Source: Mycobacterium gordonae (GTDB lineage Bacteria; Actinomycetota; Actinomycetes; Mycobacteriales; Mycobacteriaceae). From it: 64,000 nucleotides of DNA. The stretch lies in contig NZ_CP070973.1 of NCBI RefSeq assembly GCF_017086405.1, positions 3,628,739 to 3,692,738 of the forward strand, in the 5' to 3' direction. Positions 1 to 9,293 of this stretch are shown here, piece by piece (within the stretch, counting starts at the first letter, position 1; each line of letters begins with the position of its first letter). The translations under genes and the position numbers were made by a program. The notes beneath the pieces are model-generated. The model saw nothing but the letters and a program-made list of their open reading frames with translations. It searched no databases and was not told the DNA's origin.

Positions 1-242
1 TCCACGTCCCGAACGCGCCGGCGCTCCATGCTCAGCCACGACAGACCGGCGCCGAAAACCAGCATTCCACCGCTGGCTATCGAGACACCCACACCCACCT
101 GCCCAAAGGCGAACGCCGCCAACGAAACCACGAACGCAAGGACAACTCCGGCCATCACCACAATGACGGGTCCACGCTCGGCTGCGTCTTCGAAGTCCTC
201 AAGCTCGCGCGTGGCGCGAGGCAGGTGCCTGGTCTGGGTCAT
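1..242 (-). CDS. Small membrane protein, C-terminus cut by the window edge
   Basis: An open frame starts at an ATG read on the minus strand (bases 240-242) and runs off the left edge, giving at least 80 residues. An acidic N-terminus of about 25 residues is followed by two hydrophobic segments at about residues 26-46 and 50-70, then a basic stretch rich in Arg, the pattern of a small two-helix inner-membrane protein. I recognise no family. The 103 bases up to the next minus-strand gene hold no other gene. The true length is unknown. Confidence 0.6.
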   Translation of the reverse strand, partial: MTQTRHLPRATRELEDFEDAAERGPVIVVMAGVVLAFVVSLAAFAFGQVGVGVSIASGGMLVFGAGLSWLSMERRRVRDV

Positions 243-345
243 CAGCCTCTTCCTCTGCGGTTCATTGCATAGCCGGCGCTCCCGAACGGCCAAAATCAAG
301 TCTTTAACGCCTACCCGAAATGCCCTATAAACAAACGGGTTCGGG

Positions 346-816
346 TTATCCGGGCGGTCGCATCCGGCGGACCGGCCGCGCTTCGATCGCATTGACGGTG
401 AGTTCGCGGCGGCTGATTCGCCAACCTGCGTCGGTCAGCTGGTACTTGTCGTCGTAGCGCAGATGCCAGACAACATCGACGATTTCGGTCCCGTCGTCGC
501 CGATCGAGCGGCGACTCCAGTGGTGGGCGATGCCGGTGATGCGTCCACGGGCGAGATCCGGTCGCGGTCCATCGTCATACACCTCGCCGACGATGGCATG
601 CTCGGTGCGGGCGACCCGGGCTACCGCGGCCACCGCCGCCGCGATGGCGTCGCGGCCCCGGTGCGCGTGCACCGGCTCCATCGTGGCCGGGGGGTCAGCC
701 ACCACCAGCTCCGCGGTGTCGGTGAACAACATTGCCACCGAATCGAACTGGCGATCATCGACGAAAGCCGCATACCGGTGCACCAGATCGCTGAGGGCAT
801 CCCGATCGATCAGCAT
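346..816 (-). CDS. SnoaL-like / NTF2-fold protein
   Basis: A 156-residue protein with the SnoaL_4-like pattern. Helical N-terminus LSDLVHRYAAFVDDRQFDSV is followed by the FTDTAEL strand, a GRDAIAAAV helix, and a C-terminal sheet ending VWHLRYDDKYQLTDAGWRIS. The fold occurs in polyketide cyclases, dehydratases and many uncharacterised small enzymes, so the substrate cannot be given. The start codon lies inside the end of malQ (7-base overlap), so the two are probably translated from one message. I know of no gene in this position in M. tuberculosis. Confidence 0.8.
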   Translation of the reverse strand: MLIDRDALSDLVHRYAAFVDDRQFDSVAMLFTDTAELVVADPPATMEPVHAHRGRDAIAAAVAAVARVARTEHAIVGEVYDDGPRPDLARGRITGIAHHWSRRSIGDDGTEIVDVVWHLRYDDKYQLTDAGWRISRRELTVNAIEARPVRRMRPPG

Positions 817-2981
817 GAGTGTGCCGGCGTGGTCACCTCGCGCACCGCGTCGAGCAGCCTGGCGACGCGGGGATCGCTAAATACCGCTTCCAGCAGCATC
901 GGGCGCCCATCCGGCCCGGTCAGCGGAACCCGCCAGTTCGGGTGCTCGTCGGTGGTTCCCGGCTGATTCTGGGTGCGCCGGTCACCGACTGCGTCGGTCA
1001 GCGCCACGCCCAACAGCCGCGACGGCGTCCGCCCGAGGTATCGGTGGAACGCCAGAATCAGTTGCTCGGGGCTTTCCTCGCCGTCGCCGAGCATGCCTAC
1101 CCTCCGCAACTCCGCCAGCCAGGCAGCCCGTTCGCAGGCGGCCGCCTCCTGCTCGGCCTCGGCAGGCCGGGTCAACAAACCCAGAGATTCCCGCAACTGG
1201 ACGTGATCGCCGGCCAGGTAACCGGCCGTCGGCGGCAGGTCGTGGGTGGTGACCGAGGACAGGCAGTATTCCCGCCAGCGCTCGGCGGGCAGCGGCGCGC
1301 CCGTTGCGTCATCCTTCTCAAACCACAGAATCGAGGTGCCCAACAGGCCACGCAAGAGTAGGTAGTCCCGCACCCACGGTTCGACGGTGCCCAGATCCTC
1401 ACCGACCACCACGGCTCCCGCTCGTCGGGCTTCCAGGGCAACGATCCCGATCATCGCCTCATGGTCGTACCTGACGTAGGTGCCCTCGGTCGGCGGCCGG
1501 CCCTCGGGGATCCACCACAACCGGAACAGCCCGATGATGTGGTCGATCCGAACCCCGCCGGCATGCCGCAGCACCGCCTGGATCAGCGCGCGAAACGGGC
1601 TGTACTCCAGCTCGTCGAGCCGGTCTGGCCGCCACGGCGGCTGCGACCAGTCCTGGCCCAGCTGGTTGAACTCGTCCGGGGGCGCCCCGGCGGTCACTCC
1701 GAGCGCCAGCGCGTCCTGCAACGACCACGCGTCGGCGCCGGTCGGATGCACGCCGACGGCCAGGTCATGCATGATGCCCAGCGCCATACCGGCGCGGGTG
1801 GCCTGCGATTGCGCCGCGGCGAGCTGCTCATCCAGCTGCCACTGCAGCCAGCGGTGGAAGTCGACGGCCGTCGCGTTCTTGGCGGCAAAGGCGGCGACAC
1901 CCGGTGCGTCGGGATGTCGCACCGATTTCGGCCACCGATACCAATCGCTGCCGTGCTTGTCGGCCAGGGCGCACCAGGTGGCGAAGTCGTCCAGGGCGCG
2001 GCCCTCCCGTGCGCGGAAGGCGGCGTAGGCCAACTCCCGTCCGGCCGATCGCGGCACCGCGTAGACGAGCTTGAGAGCCGCGCATTTGGCGGCCCAGGCG
2101 CCGTCGCGATCGATGACGTCCGATCGTGCGGCTCGCCGCTGCACGCGGTCGCGCAACTCCCGGACCCGGCCGCGCTTGGGTAGGTCCGCGTACTCCGCAA
2201 TAGCCTCCACCCGCAAATAGAGCGGGTTGACGAAGCGCCGCGAGGTCGGCAGGTACGGCGACGGTTCAATCCGCCCGCCGCCGGCCCCGGGGCCCGGCAG
2301 GCACGCCGCGTGCAGCGGGTTGACCAGCAGGTAGTCGGCGCCGTGCGCCCATGCCGACCAGAGGGCGAGATCACCGAGGTCGGTCAGGTCGCCGATGCCC
2401 CAGGATTGCCGTGACTGCATGCTGTAGAGCTGAGTGGCCAATCCCCAGCCGCGGCGCGTTCCGAGCCGCTCCGGCAACCCGAGCCAGTCCGGCGTGACGA
2501 TCAGCGCGGCGGTGGCTCGATCCTCGCCGGATCGTAGCTGTATGCGGTGGTAACCAAGCGGCAGGTCGGCCGGCAGCAGAAAGCTGGCCTCGCCGATCTG
2601 GCGTCCGTCCAGATCGAACGGCGGGGTGAAGTTGTCCACTTGCACAATGCCGCTTTCCGGGCCGCTGAGTTCCGTTCCGTCCTCGAGCTGCAGCCACACC
2701 TCGGCCGGAGCGCCGTGTGTCACGTGCACCCAGAACCGCGGTTGGGTCCCGGCGCGCACGACGATGGTCGGCGGCAGCGATCGGGCCCAGTAAGAGCGCA
2801 GATGTGCGAGCAGGGCCGCGTTTCGGTCCTGTTCGGTAGTTGCGGAGACGCCGAGCGCGCCGAGAACGGCGACCAGGGTGGATTCCGGGACGGACACCTG
2901 CCGCCCGCTCCAGTCCTGATAGCTGGTGGCGATTCCGAGCCGGCGGGCGAGTTCGACAAGCGACGGCGCAAGCTCGGTCAT
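810..2981 (-). CDS. malQ: 4-alpha-glucanotransferase (amylomaltase), GH77
   Basis: Transfers alpha-1,4-glucan segments between maltodextrins in the cytosol, as part of glycogen and maltodextrin turnover. The 723 residues match the usual mycobacterial length (about 724). An N-terminal beta domain precedes the GH77 barrel. The catalytic Asp lies in GGVRIDHIIGLF (about residue 479), the acid/base Glu in VVVGEDLGTV (about 527) and the third acidic residue in TTHDLPP (about 582). SWGIGDLTDL and the 250s-loop-like EPSPYLPTSRRFVNPLYL are also present. It is divergent from eccB5 across 280 bases that must hold both promoters. The gene marks the left border of ESX-5, as in M. tuberculosis (Rv1781c). 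Confidence 0.96.
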   Translation of the reverse strand: MTELAPSLVELARRLGIATSYQDWSGRQVSVPESTLVAVLGALGVSATTEQDRNAALLAHLRSYWARSLPPTIVVRAGTQPRFWVHVTHGAPAEVWLQLEDGTELSGPESGIVQVDNFTPPFDLDGRQIGEASFLLPADLPLGYHRIQLRSGEDRATAALIVTPDWLGLPERLGTRRGWGLATQLYSMQSRQSWGIGDLTDLGDLALWSAWAHGADYLLVNPLHAACLPGPGAGGGRIEPSPYLPTSRRFVNPLYLRVEAIAEYADLPKRGRVRELRDRVQRRAARSDVIDRDGAWAAKCAALKLVYAVPRSAGRELAYAAFRAREGRALDDFATWCALADKHGSDWYRWPKSVRHPDAPGVAAFAAKNATAVDFHRWLQWQLDEQLAAAQSQATRAGMALGIMHDLAVGVHPTGADAWSLQDALALGVTAGAPPDEFNQLGQDWSQPPWRPDRLDELEYSPFRALIQAVLRHAGGVRIDHIIGLFRLWWIPEGRPPTEGTYVRYDHEAMIGIVALEARRAGAVVVGEDLGTVEPWVRDYLLLRGLLGTSILWFEKDDATGAPLPAERWREYCLSSVTTHDLPPTAGYLAGDHVQLRESLGLLTRPAEAEQEAAACERAAWLAELRRVGMLGDGEESPEQLILAFHRYLGRTPSRLLGVALTDAVGDRRTQNQPGTTDEHPNWRVPLTGPDGRPMLLEAVFSDPRVARLLDAVREVTTPAHSC

Positions 2982-3261
2982 GGAGAAACATTCTTACGTC
3001 CCGCTCCCGGAGCCGCAGCTCAGCGGGCTACCCGAATGCGGATGTAAACAGTGAGCGACTTAGCGCGCTTAGTCGGTGATTCGCAGCTAACATGCCCAGT
3101 GAAGTCACGACGACTCCACGGGGGATGGAGCGCGCTGATCCAGGCGGTTCTTGTCGCCTGGCGATGTTTGCGCAGGTGCCCTACGGTTGTCGATGTGATT
3201 TAGTGCTTCCCGATCAGCGGGCGTTTCATATCCGGGCGTTATGACCGAAAGGTGATCAAGC

Positions 3262-4791
3262 GTGGCTGAACATAGCCGCGGGCAACGGGGGTCCGGCTAC
3301 GGCCTCGGGTTGTCGACGCGCACCCAGGTGACGGGCTATCAGTTCCTGGCCCGCCGTACCGCGATGGCGTTGACCCGGTGGCGGGTCCGGATGGAGATCG
3401 AGCCGGGCCGTCGCCAGACCTTGGCCGTCATCGCGTCGGTTTCCGCTTCTCTGGTCATCTGCCTGGGCGCCCTGCTGTACTCCTTCCTGAGCCCGGCCGG
3501 TCAGATCAACGAATCCCCGATCATCGCCGACCGTGACTCCGGTGCGCTGTACGTCAAGGTGGGGGACCGCCTCTACCCGGCGCTGAACCTCGCGTCCGCC
3601 CGGCTGATCACTGGGCGGCCCGACAATCCGCACCTGGTCAAGGGAAGCCAGATCGCCAACATGCCGCACGGGCCGCTGGTCGGCATCCCCGGGGCTCCCA
3701 CCGAGTTCGCGCCGAAGAGTCCGTCCACCTCGTCGTGGCTGGTGTGTGACACCGTCGGCGGCACGTCGGGCCCGTCGGGCATGCCGTCGCCCGCGGGAGT
3801 CACGGTGACCGTCATCGACGGCACCCCGGACATGAGCGGCCACCGCCGGATCCTCAACGGATCGGACGCCGTGGTGCTGAGCTACGGCGGCAACACCTGG
3901 GTCATCCGCGAGGGGCGCCGGTCGAAGATCGACGGCACCGACCGCGCTGTGTTGTTGCCGCTGGGCCTGACGCCGGAGCAGGTCAGCCAGGCGCGCCCGA
4001 TGAGCCACGCGCTGTACGACGCGTTGCCCGTCGGACCTGAGCTGCTGGTTCCAGAAGTGCCCAAAGCGGGCGCCCCGGCGACCTTTCAGGGCGCACCTGG
4101 CCCGGTCGGCACCATCCTGGTGACGCCGCAGATCAGTGGGCCGCAACAGTATTCGCTGGTGTTGGAGGACGGCGTCCAGACCCTGCCGCCGCTGGTCGCC
4201 CAGATCCTGCAGAACGCGGGGCGCCCCGGCAACACCAAACCGGTGACCGTGGAACCGTCCGCGTTGGCCAAGATGCCGGTGGTCAACCGGTTGGACCTGT
4301 CGGCGTATCCGAACGACCCGTTGAACGTGCTGGACATCAGGGAGAACCCCTCGACCTGCTGGTGGTGGGAGCGGACCAACGGAGAGAACCGGGCCCGCGT
4401 CCAGGTGGTCTCCGGTCCGACCATCCCGATCAAATCCAGCGAAATGAAGAATGTGGTCAGCCTGGTCAAAGCAGACGTCACCGGTCGCGAGGCCGACCAG
4501 GTCTACTTCGGCCCCAACTACGCGAATTTCGTGGCAGTCACGGGCAACAACCCGGGCGCCCAAACCGCAGAGTCACTGTGGTGGCTGACCAACGCCGGCG
4601 CGCGCTTCGGAGTCGATGACACCAAGGAAGCCCGCGACGCGCTCGGTTTGACGCTGCAACCCAGCATGGCGCCGTGGGTGGCGCTGCGGTTGTTGCCGCA
4701 AGGTCCGACCTTGTCTCGTGCCGACGCCCTCGTCGAGCACGACACGCTCCCGATGGACATGACCCCTGCAGAGTTGGTGGTACCGAAGTGA
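3262..4791 (+). CDS. eccB5: ESX-5 core membrane component EccB5
   Basis: One of the four core subunits of the ESX-5 inner-membrane complex: a single transmembrane helix anchors a large periplasmic domain. The 509 residues begin with a cytosolic tail carrying STRTQVTGYQFLARR. A hydrophobic segment follows at about residues 56-78 (VIASVSASLVICLGALLYSF), then the EccB repeat domain with SGALYVKVGDRLYPALNLASARLI. The start is GTG, preceded by AAAGGTGA at a good distance; the upstream ATG at 3241 is closed after four codons. The stop overlaps the GTG of eccC5 by four bases, indicating translational coupling. Orthologue of Rv1782. Confidence 0.97.
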   Translation: MAEHSRGQRGSGYGLGLSTRTQVTGYQFLARRTAMALTRWRVRMEIEPGRRQTLAVIASVSASLVICLGALLYSFLSPAGQINESPIIADRDSGALYVKVGDRLYPALNLASARLITGRPDNPHLVKGSQIANMPHGPLVGIPGAPTEFAPKSPSTSSWLVCDTVGGTSGPSGMPSPAGVTVTVIDGTPDMSGHRRILNGSDAVVLSYGGNTWVIREGRRSKIDGTDRAVLLPLGLTPEQVSQARPMSHALYDALPVGPELLVPEVPKAGAPATFQGAPGPVGTILVTPQISGPQQYSLVLEDGVQTLPPLVAQILQNAGRPGNTKPVTVEPSALAKMPVVNRLDLSAYPNDPLNVLDIRENPSTCWWWERTNGENRARVQVVSGPTIPIKSSEMKNVVSLVKADVTGREADQVYFGPNYANFVAVTGNNPGAQTAESLWWLTNAGARFGVDDTKEARDALGLTLQPSMAPWVALRLLPQGPTLSRADALVEHDTLPMDMTPAELVVPK

Positions 4792-7700
4792 AACGTGGAT
4801 TCGCGCGGCCTACACCGGAGAAGCCTCCGGTAATCAAGCCGGAGAACATCGTCCTGCCGACTCCGTTGAGCATTCCGCCGCCAGAGGGCAAGCCCTGGTG
4901 GCTGATCGTGGTCGGCGTCGTGGTGATCGGTCTGCTGGGCGGCATGGTCGCCATGACGTTCGCCAGCGGTTCACACGTCTTCGGCGGCGTCGGCTCGATC
5001 TTCCCGATTTTCATGGTCGGCGGCATGATGCTGATGATGTTCCGCGGCGTCGGCGGCGGTCAGCAGCAGATGAGCCGGCCGAAACTGGACGCTATGCGCG
5101 CCCAGTTCATGCTGATGCTGGACATGCTGCGCGAGACCGCGCAGGAGTCGGCCGACAGCATGGACGCCAACTACCGGTGGTTCCACCCGGCGCCGAACAC
5201 CCTTGCGGCCGCCGTGGGTTCACAGCGGATGTGGGAACGCAAGCCGGACGGCAAGGATCTCAACTTCGGTGTCGTCCGGGTCGGCGTCGGCATGACGCGA
5301 CCCGAGGTGACCTGGGGCGAGCCGCAGAACATGCCCACCGACATCGAGTTGGAGCCGGTGACCGGCAAGGCGCTGCAGGAGTTCGGCCGCTACCAGAGCG
5401 TCGTCTACAACTTGCCGAAGATGATCTCGGTACTGGTGGAGCCCTGGTATGCACTCATGGGCGATCGCACGCAGGTGCTGGGACTGATGCGGGCCATCAT
5501 CTGTCAGCTGGCCTTCTCCCACGGTCCCGACCACATCCGGATGATCGTCGTCAGTTCCGACCTCGACGAGTGGGACTGGGTGAAGTGGTTGCCACACTTC
5601 GGTGACTCCCGGCGCACCGACGCCGCGGGCAGCGCCCGCATGGTCTACAGCTCGGTGCGCGAGTTCGCGGCGGAGCAGGCCGAACTGTTCGCCGGCCGCG
5701 GGTCGTTCACGCCCCGGCACGCCAGCTCGTCGGCGCAGACCCCCACGCCGCACCACGTGATCATCGCCGACGTCGACGACCCGCAGTGGGAGTACGTGAT
5801 CAGCGCCGAAGGCGTCGACGGCGTGACGTTCTTCGACCTGACCGGGTCCGAGATGTGGACGAATGTCCCCGAACGCAAGCTGACCTTCGACAACATCGGT
5901 GTGATCGAGGCGCTGCCCCGCGACCGCGACACCTGGATGGTCATCGACGACAAGGCGTGGTTCTTCGCGCTGACCGACCAGATGACCACCGCTGAAGCCG
6001 AAGAGTTCGCGCAGAAGCTGGCGCAGTGGCGCCTCGCGGAGGCCTACGAGGAGATCGGCCAGCGGGTCGCGCACATCGGTGCCCGCGACATCCTGTCCTA
6101 CTACGGGATCAGCGACCCGGCGGACATCGACTTCGAAGACCTGTGGGGGAGCCGCACCGACACGATGGGCCGTTCGCGGCTGCGCGTGCCGTTCGGTAAC
6201 CGCTCCGACAACGGCGAATTGCTGTTCCTGGACATGAAGTCCCTGGACGAAGGCGGGGACGGCCCGCACGGCGTCATGTCGGGCACCACCGGTTCCGGTA
6301 AGTCGACGCTGGTGCGGACCGTGATCGAGTCGCTGATGCTCGGCCACCCGCCGGAGGAGCTGCAGTTCGTCCTGGCCGACCTCAAGGGTGGGTCCGCGGT
6401 CAAGCCGTTCGCCGGGGTCCCGCACGTCTCGCGCATCATCACCGACCTCGAAGAAGACCAGGCGCTGATGGAGCGCTTCCTGGACGCGCTGTGGGGTGAG
6501 ATCGCGCGCCGCAAAGCGATTTGCGACAGCGCCGGTGTGGACGATGCCAAGGAGTACAACTCGGTCCGGGCCAGGATGCGGGCACGCGGGCAGGACATGG
6601 CACCGTTGCCGATGCTGGTGGTCGTCATCGACGAGTTCTACGAGTGGTTCCGCATCATGCCGACCGCCGTCGACGTGCTCGACTCGATCGGCCGCCAGGG
6701 TCGTGCCTACTGGATTCACCTGATGATGGCGTCGCAGACCATCGAGAGCCGCGCCGAGAAGCTCATGGAGAACATGGGTTACCGGCTGGTGCTCAAGGCT
6801 CGCACCGCCGGCGCCGCGCAGGCGGCCGGTGTGCCTAACGCGGTGAACCTGCCGGCCCAGGCCGGTCTGGGCTACTTCCGCAAGAGCCTTGAGGACATCA
6901 TCCGGTTCCAGGCCGAGTTCCTGTGGCGAGACTATCTGCGTATCTCCTCTGTCGACGGGGAGGAAGCGCCGGTGCTGGTGAACACCATCGACTACGTTCG
7001 CCCGCAACTGTTCACCAACTCCTTCACGCCGATGGAAGTGAGCGTCGGAGGCCCGAGCGTCGATGCGATCGCGAGTTACGCAAACGGCGAAGTGGTCGAC
7101 GTCGGCGGCGGCGAGGTTGAGGAGGAAGAGGAAGCGATCCGGACGCCGAAGGTCGGTACCGTGATCATCGACCAGCTCCGCCGGATCAATTTCGAGCCAT
7201 ACCGCTTGTGGCAGCCGCCGCTGACCGAGCCGGTCGCGATCGACGAGCTGGTCAACCGTTTCCTCGGCCACCCCTGGAACAAGGACTACGGCTCAGCCCG
7301 CAACCTGGTGTTCCCGATCGGGATCATCGACCGTCCGTTCAAGCACGACCAGCCGCCGTGGACGGTGGACACCTCCGGTCCCGGTGCCAACGTGCTGATC
7401 CTGGGTGCCGGTGGGTCCGGCAAGACCACCGCGTTGCAGACCTTAATCTGCTCCGCGGCGCTCACCCACACGCCCGAACAGGTGCAGTTCTACTGCCTGG
7501 CGTACAGCAGCACCGCGTTGACGACGGTGGCGCAGCTGCCGCACGTCGGCGAGGTTGCCGGTCCCACCGATCCCTACGGTGTACGCCGCACGGTGGCCGA
7601 ACTGCTGGCGCTGGTGCGCGAGCGCAAGCGCAGCTTCCTCGAATACGGCATCGCGTCGATGGAGATGTTCCGCCGGCGCAAGTTCGGCGGAGAAGCCGGG

Positions 7701-8954
7701 CCGGTGCCCAACGACGGCTTCGGTGACGTGTTCCTGGTGATCGACAACTACCGGGCGCTGGCCGAGGAGAACGAGGTGTTGATCGACCAGGTCAACCTGA
7801 TCATCAACCAGGGTCCCTCGTTCGGTGTGCACGTCATCGTCACCGCCGACCGTGAATCGGAGCTGCGGCCGCCGGTGCGAAGCGGGTTCGGTTCGCGCGT
7901 CGAACTGCGTTTGGCCGCAGTGGAAGACGCCAAACTGGTGCGCAGCCGTTTCGCCAAGGACGTCCCGGTCAAGCCCGGGCGTGGCATGGTGGCGGTCAAC
8001 TACGTGCGGTTGGACAGCGACCCGCAGGCCGGCCTGCACACCCTGGTGGCACGGCCGGCATTGGCCAGCACGCCCAACAACGTCTTCGAGTGCGACAGCG
8101 TTGTCGCCGCGGTCAGCCGGCTCACCACCGCGGCGGCGCCTCCGGTGCGGCGCCTGCCGGCGCGGTTCGGCGTCGAGCAGGTGCGCGAACTGGCGGCGCG
8201 CGACACTCGTCAGGGTGTCGGCGCCGGCGGAATCGCCTGGGCGATCTCGGAATTGGACCTGCAGCCGGTTTACCTCAATTTCGCCGAGAACTCGCACCTG
8301 ATGGTCACCGGCCGGCGCGAATGTGGGCGTACCACGACGCTGGCCACGATCATGTCCGAAATCGGACGGCTGTATGCGCCTGGCTCCACCAGCGCGCCGC
8401 CGCCTCCGCCAGGACGGCCGTCGGCGCAGGTGTGGCTCATCGACCCGCGCCGTCAGCTGCTCACCGCGATGGGTTCCGACTACATGGAGAAGTTCGCCTA
8501 CAACCTCGACGGTGTGGTCGCCATGATGGGCGAGCTGTCGGCTGCCCTGGCGGGGCGCGAGCCGCCGCCCGGACTGTCCGCCGAGGAGCTGTTGTCGCGG
8601 TCATGGTGGAGTGGTCCGGAGATCTTCCTGATCGTGGACGACATCCAGCAGCTTCCGCCGGGCTTCGATTCGCCGCTGCACAAGGTGGTTCCGTTCGTGA
8701 ACCGGGCCGCCGATGTGGGGCTGCACGTGATCGTCACCCGCACATTCGGTGGCTGGTCATCGGCAGGCAGCGACCCGATGTTACGTGCCCTGCACCAGGC
8801 GAACGCTCCGCTGTTGGTCATGGACGCCGACCCGGACGAGGGCTTCATCCGCGGCAAGATGAAGGGCGGTCCGCTGCCCCGTGGTCGAGGCCTGCTGATG
8901 GCCGAGGACACGGGCGTGTTCGTCCAGGTTGCGGCCACCGAGGTGCGCAAGTAG
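4788..8954 (+). CDS. eccC5: ESX-5 motor ATPase EccC5 (FtsK/SpoIIIE type)
   Basis: The substrate-recognising motor of ESX-5, 1388 residues. Two N-terminal membrane helices (about 38-90) are followed by a degenerate ATPase-like domain and three FtsK-type nucleotide-binding domains. NBD1 has GTTGSGKST near residue 498 and MLVVVIDEF; NBD2 has GAGGSGKTT near 872 and VFLVIDNY; NBD3 has only a degenerate GRRECGRTTT near 1173 with IFLIVDDIQQ. I chose GTG 4788, which overlaps the eccB5 stop and gives the family N-terminus KRGFARPTPEKPPVIKPEN. The frame stays open further upstream, but that part lies inside eccB5. Known EccC proteins bind the C-terminal tail of the Esx pair on the last ATPase domain. 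Orthologue of Rv1783. Confidence 0.97.
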   Translation: MKRGFARPTPEKPPVIKPENIVLPTPLSIPPPEGKPWWLIVVGVVVIGLLGGMVAMTFASGSHVFGGVGSIFPIFMVGGMMLMMFRGVGGGQQQMSRPKLDAMRAQFMLMLDMLRETAQESADSMDANYRWFHPAPNTLAAAVGSQRMWERKPDGKDLNFGVVRVGVGMTRPEVTWGEPQNMPTDIELEPVTGKALQEFGRYQSVVYNLPKMISVLVEPWYALMGDRTQVLGLMRAIICQLAFSHGPDHIRMIVVSSDLDEWDWVKWLPHFGDSRRTDAAGSARMVYSSVREFAAEQAELFAGRGSFTPRHASSSAQTPTPHHVIIADVDDPQWEYVISAEGVDGVTFFDLTGSEMWTNVPERKLTFDNIGVIEALPRDRDTWMVIDDKAWFFALTDQMTTAEAEEFAQKLAQWRLAEAYEEIGQRVAHIGARDILSYYGISDPADIDFEDLWGSRTDTMGRSRLRVPFGNRSDNGELLFLDMKSLDEGGDGPHGVMSGTTGSGKSTLVRTVIESLMLGHPPEELQFVLADLKGGSAVKPFAGVPHVSRIITDLEEDQALMERFLDALWGEIARRKAICDSAGVDDAKEYNSVRARMRARGQDMAPLPMLVVVIDEFYEWFRIMPTAVDVLDSIGRQGRAYWIHLMMASQTIESRAEKLMENMGYRLVLKARTAGAAQAAGVPNAVNLPAQAGLGYFRKSLEDIIRFQAEFLWRDYLRISSVDGEEAPVLVNTIDYVRPQLFTNSFTPMEVSVGGPSVDAIASYANGEVVDVGGGEVEEEEEAIRTPKVGTVIIDQLRRINFEPYRLWQPPLTEPVAIDELVNRFLGHPWNKDYGSARNLVFPIGIIDRPFKHDQPPWTVDTSGPGANVLILGAGGSGKTTALQTLICSAALTHTPEQVQFYCLAYSSTALTTVAQLPHVGEVAGPTDPYGVRRTVAELLALVRERKRSFLEYGIASMEMFRRRKFGGEAGPVPNDGFGDVFLVIDNYRALAEENEVLIDQVNLIINQGPSFGVHVIVTADRESELRPPVRSGFGSRVELRLAAVEDAKLVRSRFAKDVPVKPGRGMVAVNYVRLDSDPQAGLHTLVARPALASTPNNVFECDSVVAAVSRLTTAAAPPVRRLPARFGVEQVRELAARDTRQGVGAGGIAWAISELDLQPVYLNFAENSHLMVTGRRECGRTTTLATIMSEIGRLYAPGSTSAPPPPPGRPSAQVWLIDPRRQLLTAMGSDYMEKFAYNLDGVVAMMGELSAALAGREPPPGLSAEELLSRSWWSGPEIFLIVDDIQQLPPGFDSPLHKVVPFVNRAADVGLHVIVTRTFGGWSSAGSDPMLRALHQANAPLLVMDADPDEGFIRGKMKGGPLPRGRGLLMAEDTGVFVQVAATEVRK

Positions 8955-9293
8955 GTCAAGTCAGGTCGTAGCCGCAACAACGCCTGCCGCGTCGGTGTCG
9001 AGCTCCAGTCCGCTGGGATCGCTCCGACGCGGCGGCGTTTCGCCGGCAGCGGACACATCGCGTTTGAGTGCGCCGCTCGGTGGCCGATCCCGCGGGAAAC
9101 ATCGCTCTTTTGCGGCGGCTTCGTCGGCGACGGGTCTAGGACAAGCCGCCGCGGTCGGCAAACCCTCGGTGCCGCCCGAGATCGCGACGCCCGGTCCGGC
9201 CCGTCAATCACGCGGCGCCGATTCCGATCGACACCATCAGCGCCTCGCCGGAGGCCACCGGAAAGCTGTTGGGCGTATGCCGCCGTTCGGCGG
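8955..9293. other. Convergent intergenic region without a recognised gene
   Basis: 339 bases between the ends of eccC5 and cyp143. Short open frames occur on both strands, but none has a ribosome site or a recognisable product. I see no strong terminator hairpin. Confidence 0.5.

Noticed and set aside
3256..4563. 435-residue open frame on the minus strand
   Set aside because: Antisense to eccB5, with no domain and mirror-frame composition.
4674..4787. N-terminal extension of EccC5
   Set aside because: The frame is open but lies within eccB5; GTG 4788 gives the known family N-terminus and the coupling overlap.
5220..7271. 683-residue open frame on the minus strand
   Set aside because: It is entirely antisense to the strongly conserved eccC5 and rich in His, Arg and Gly-Arg runs typical of mirror frames in GC-rich genes.
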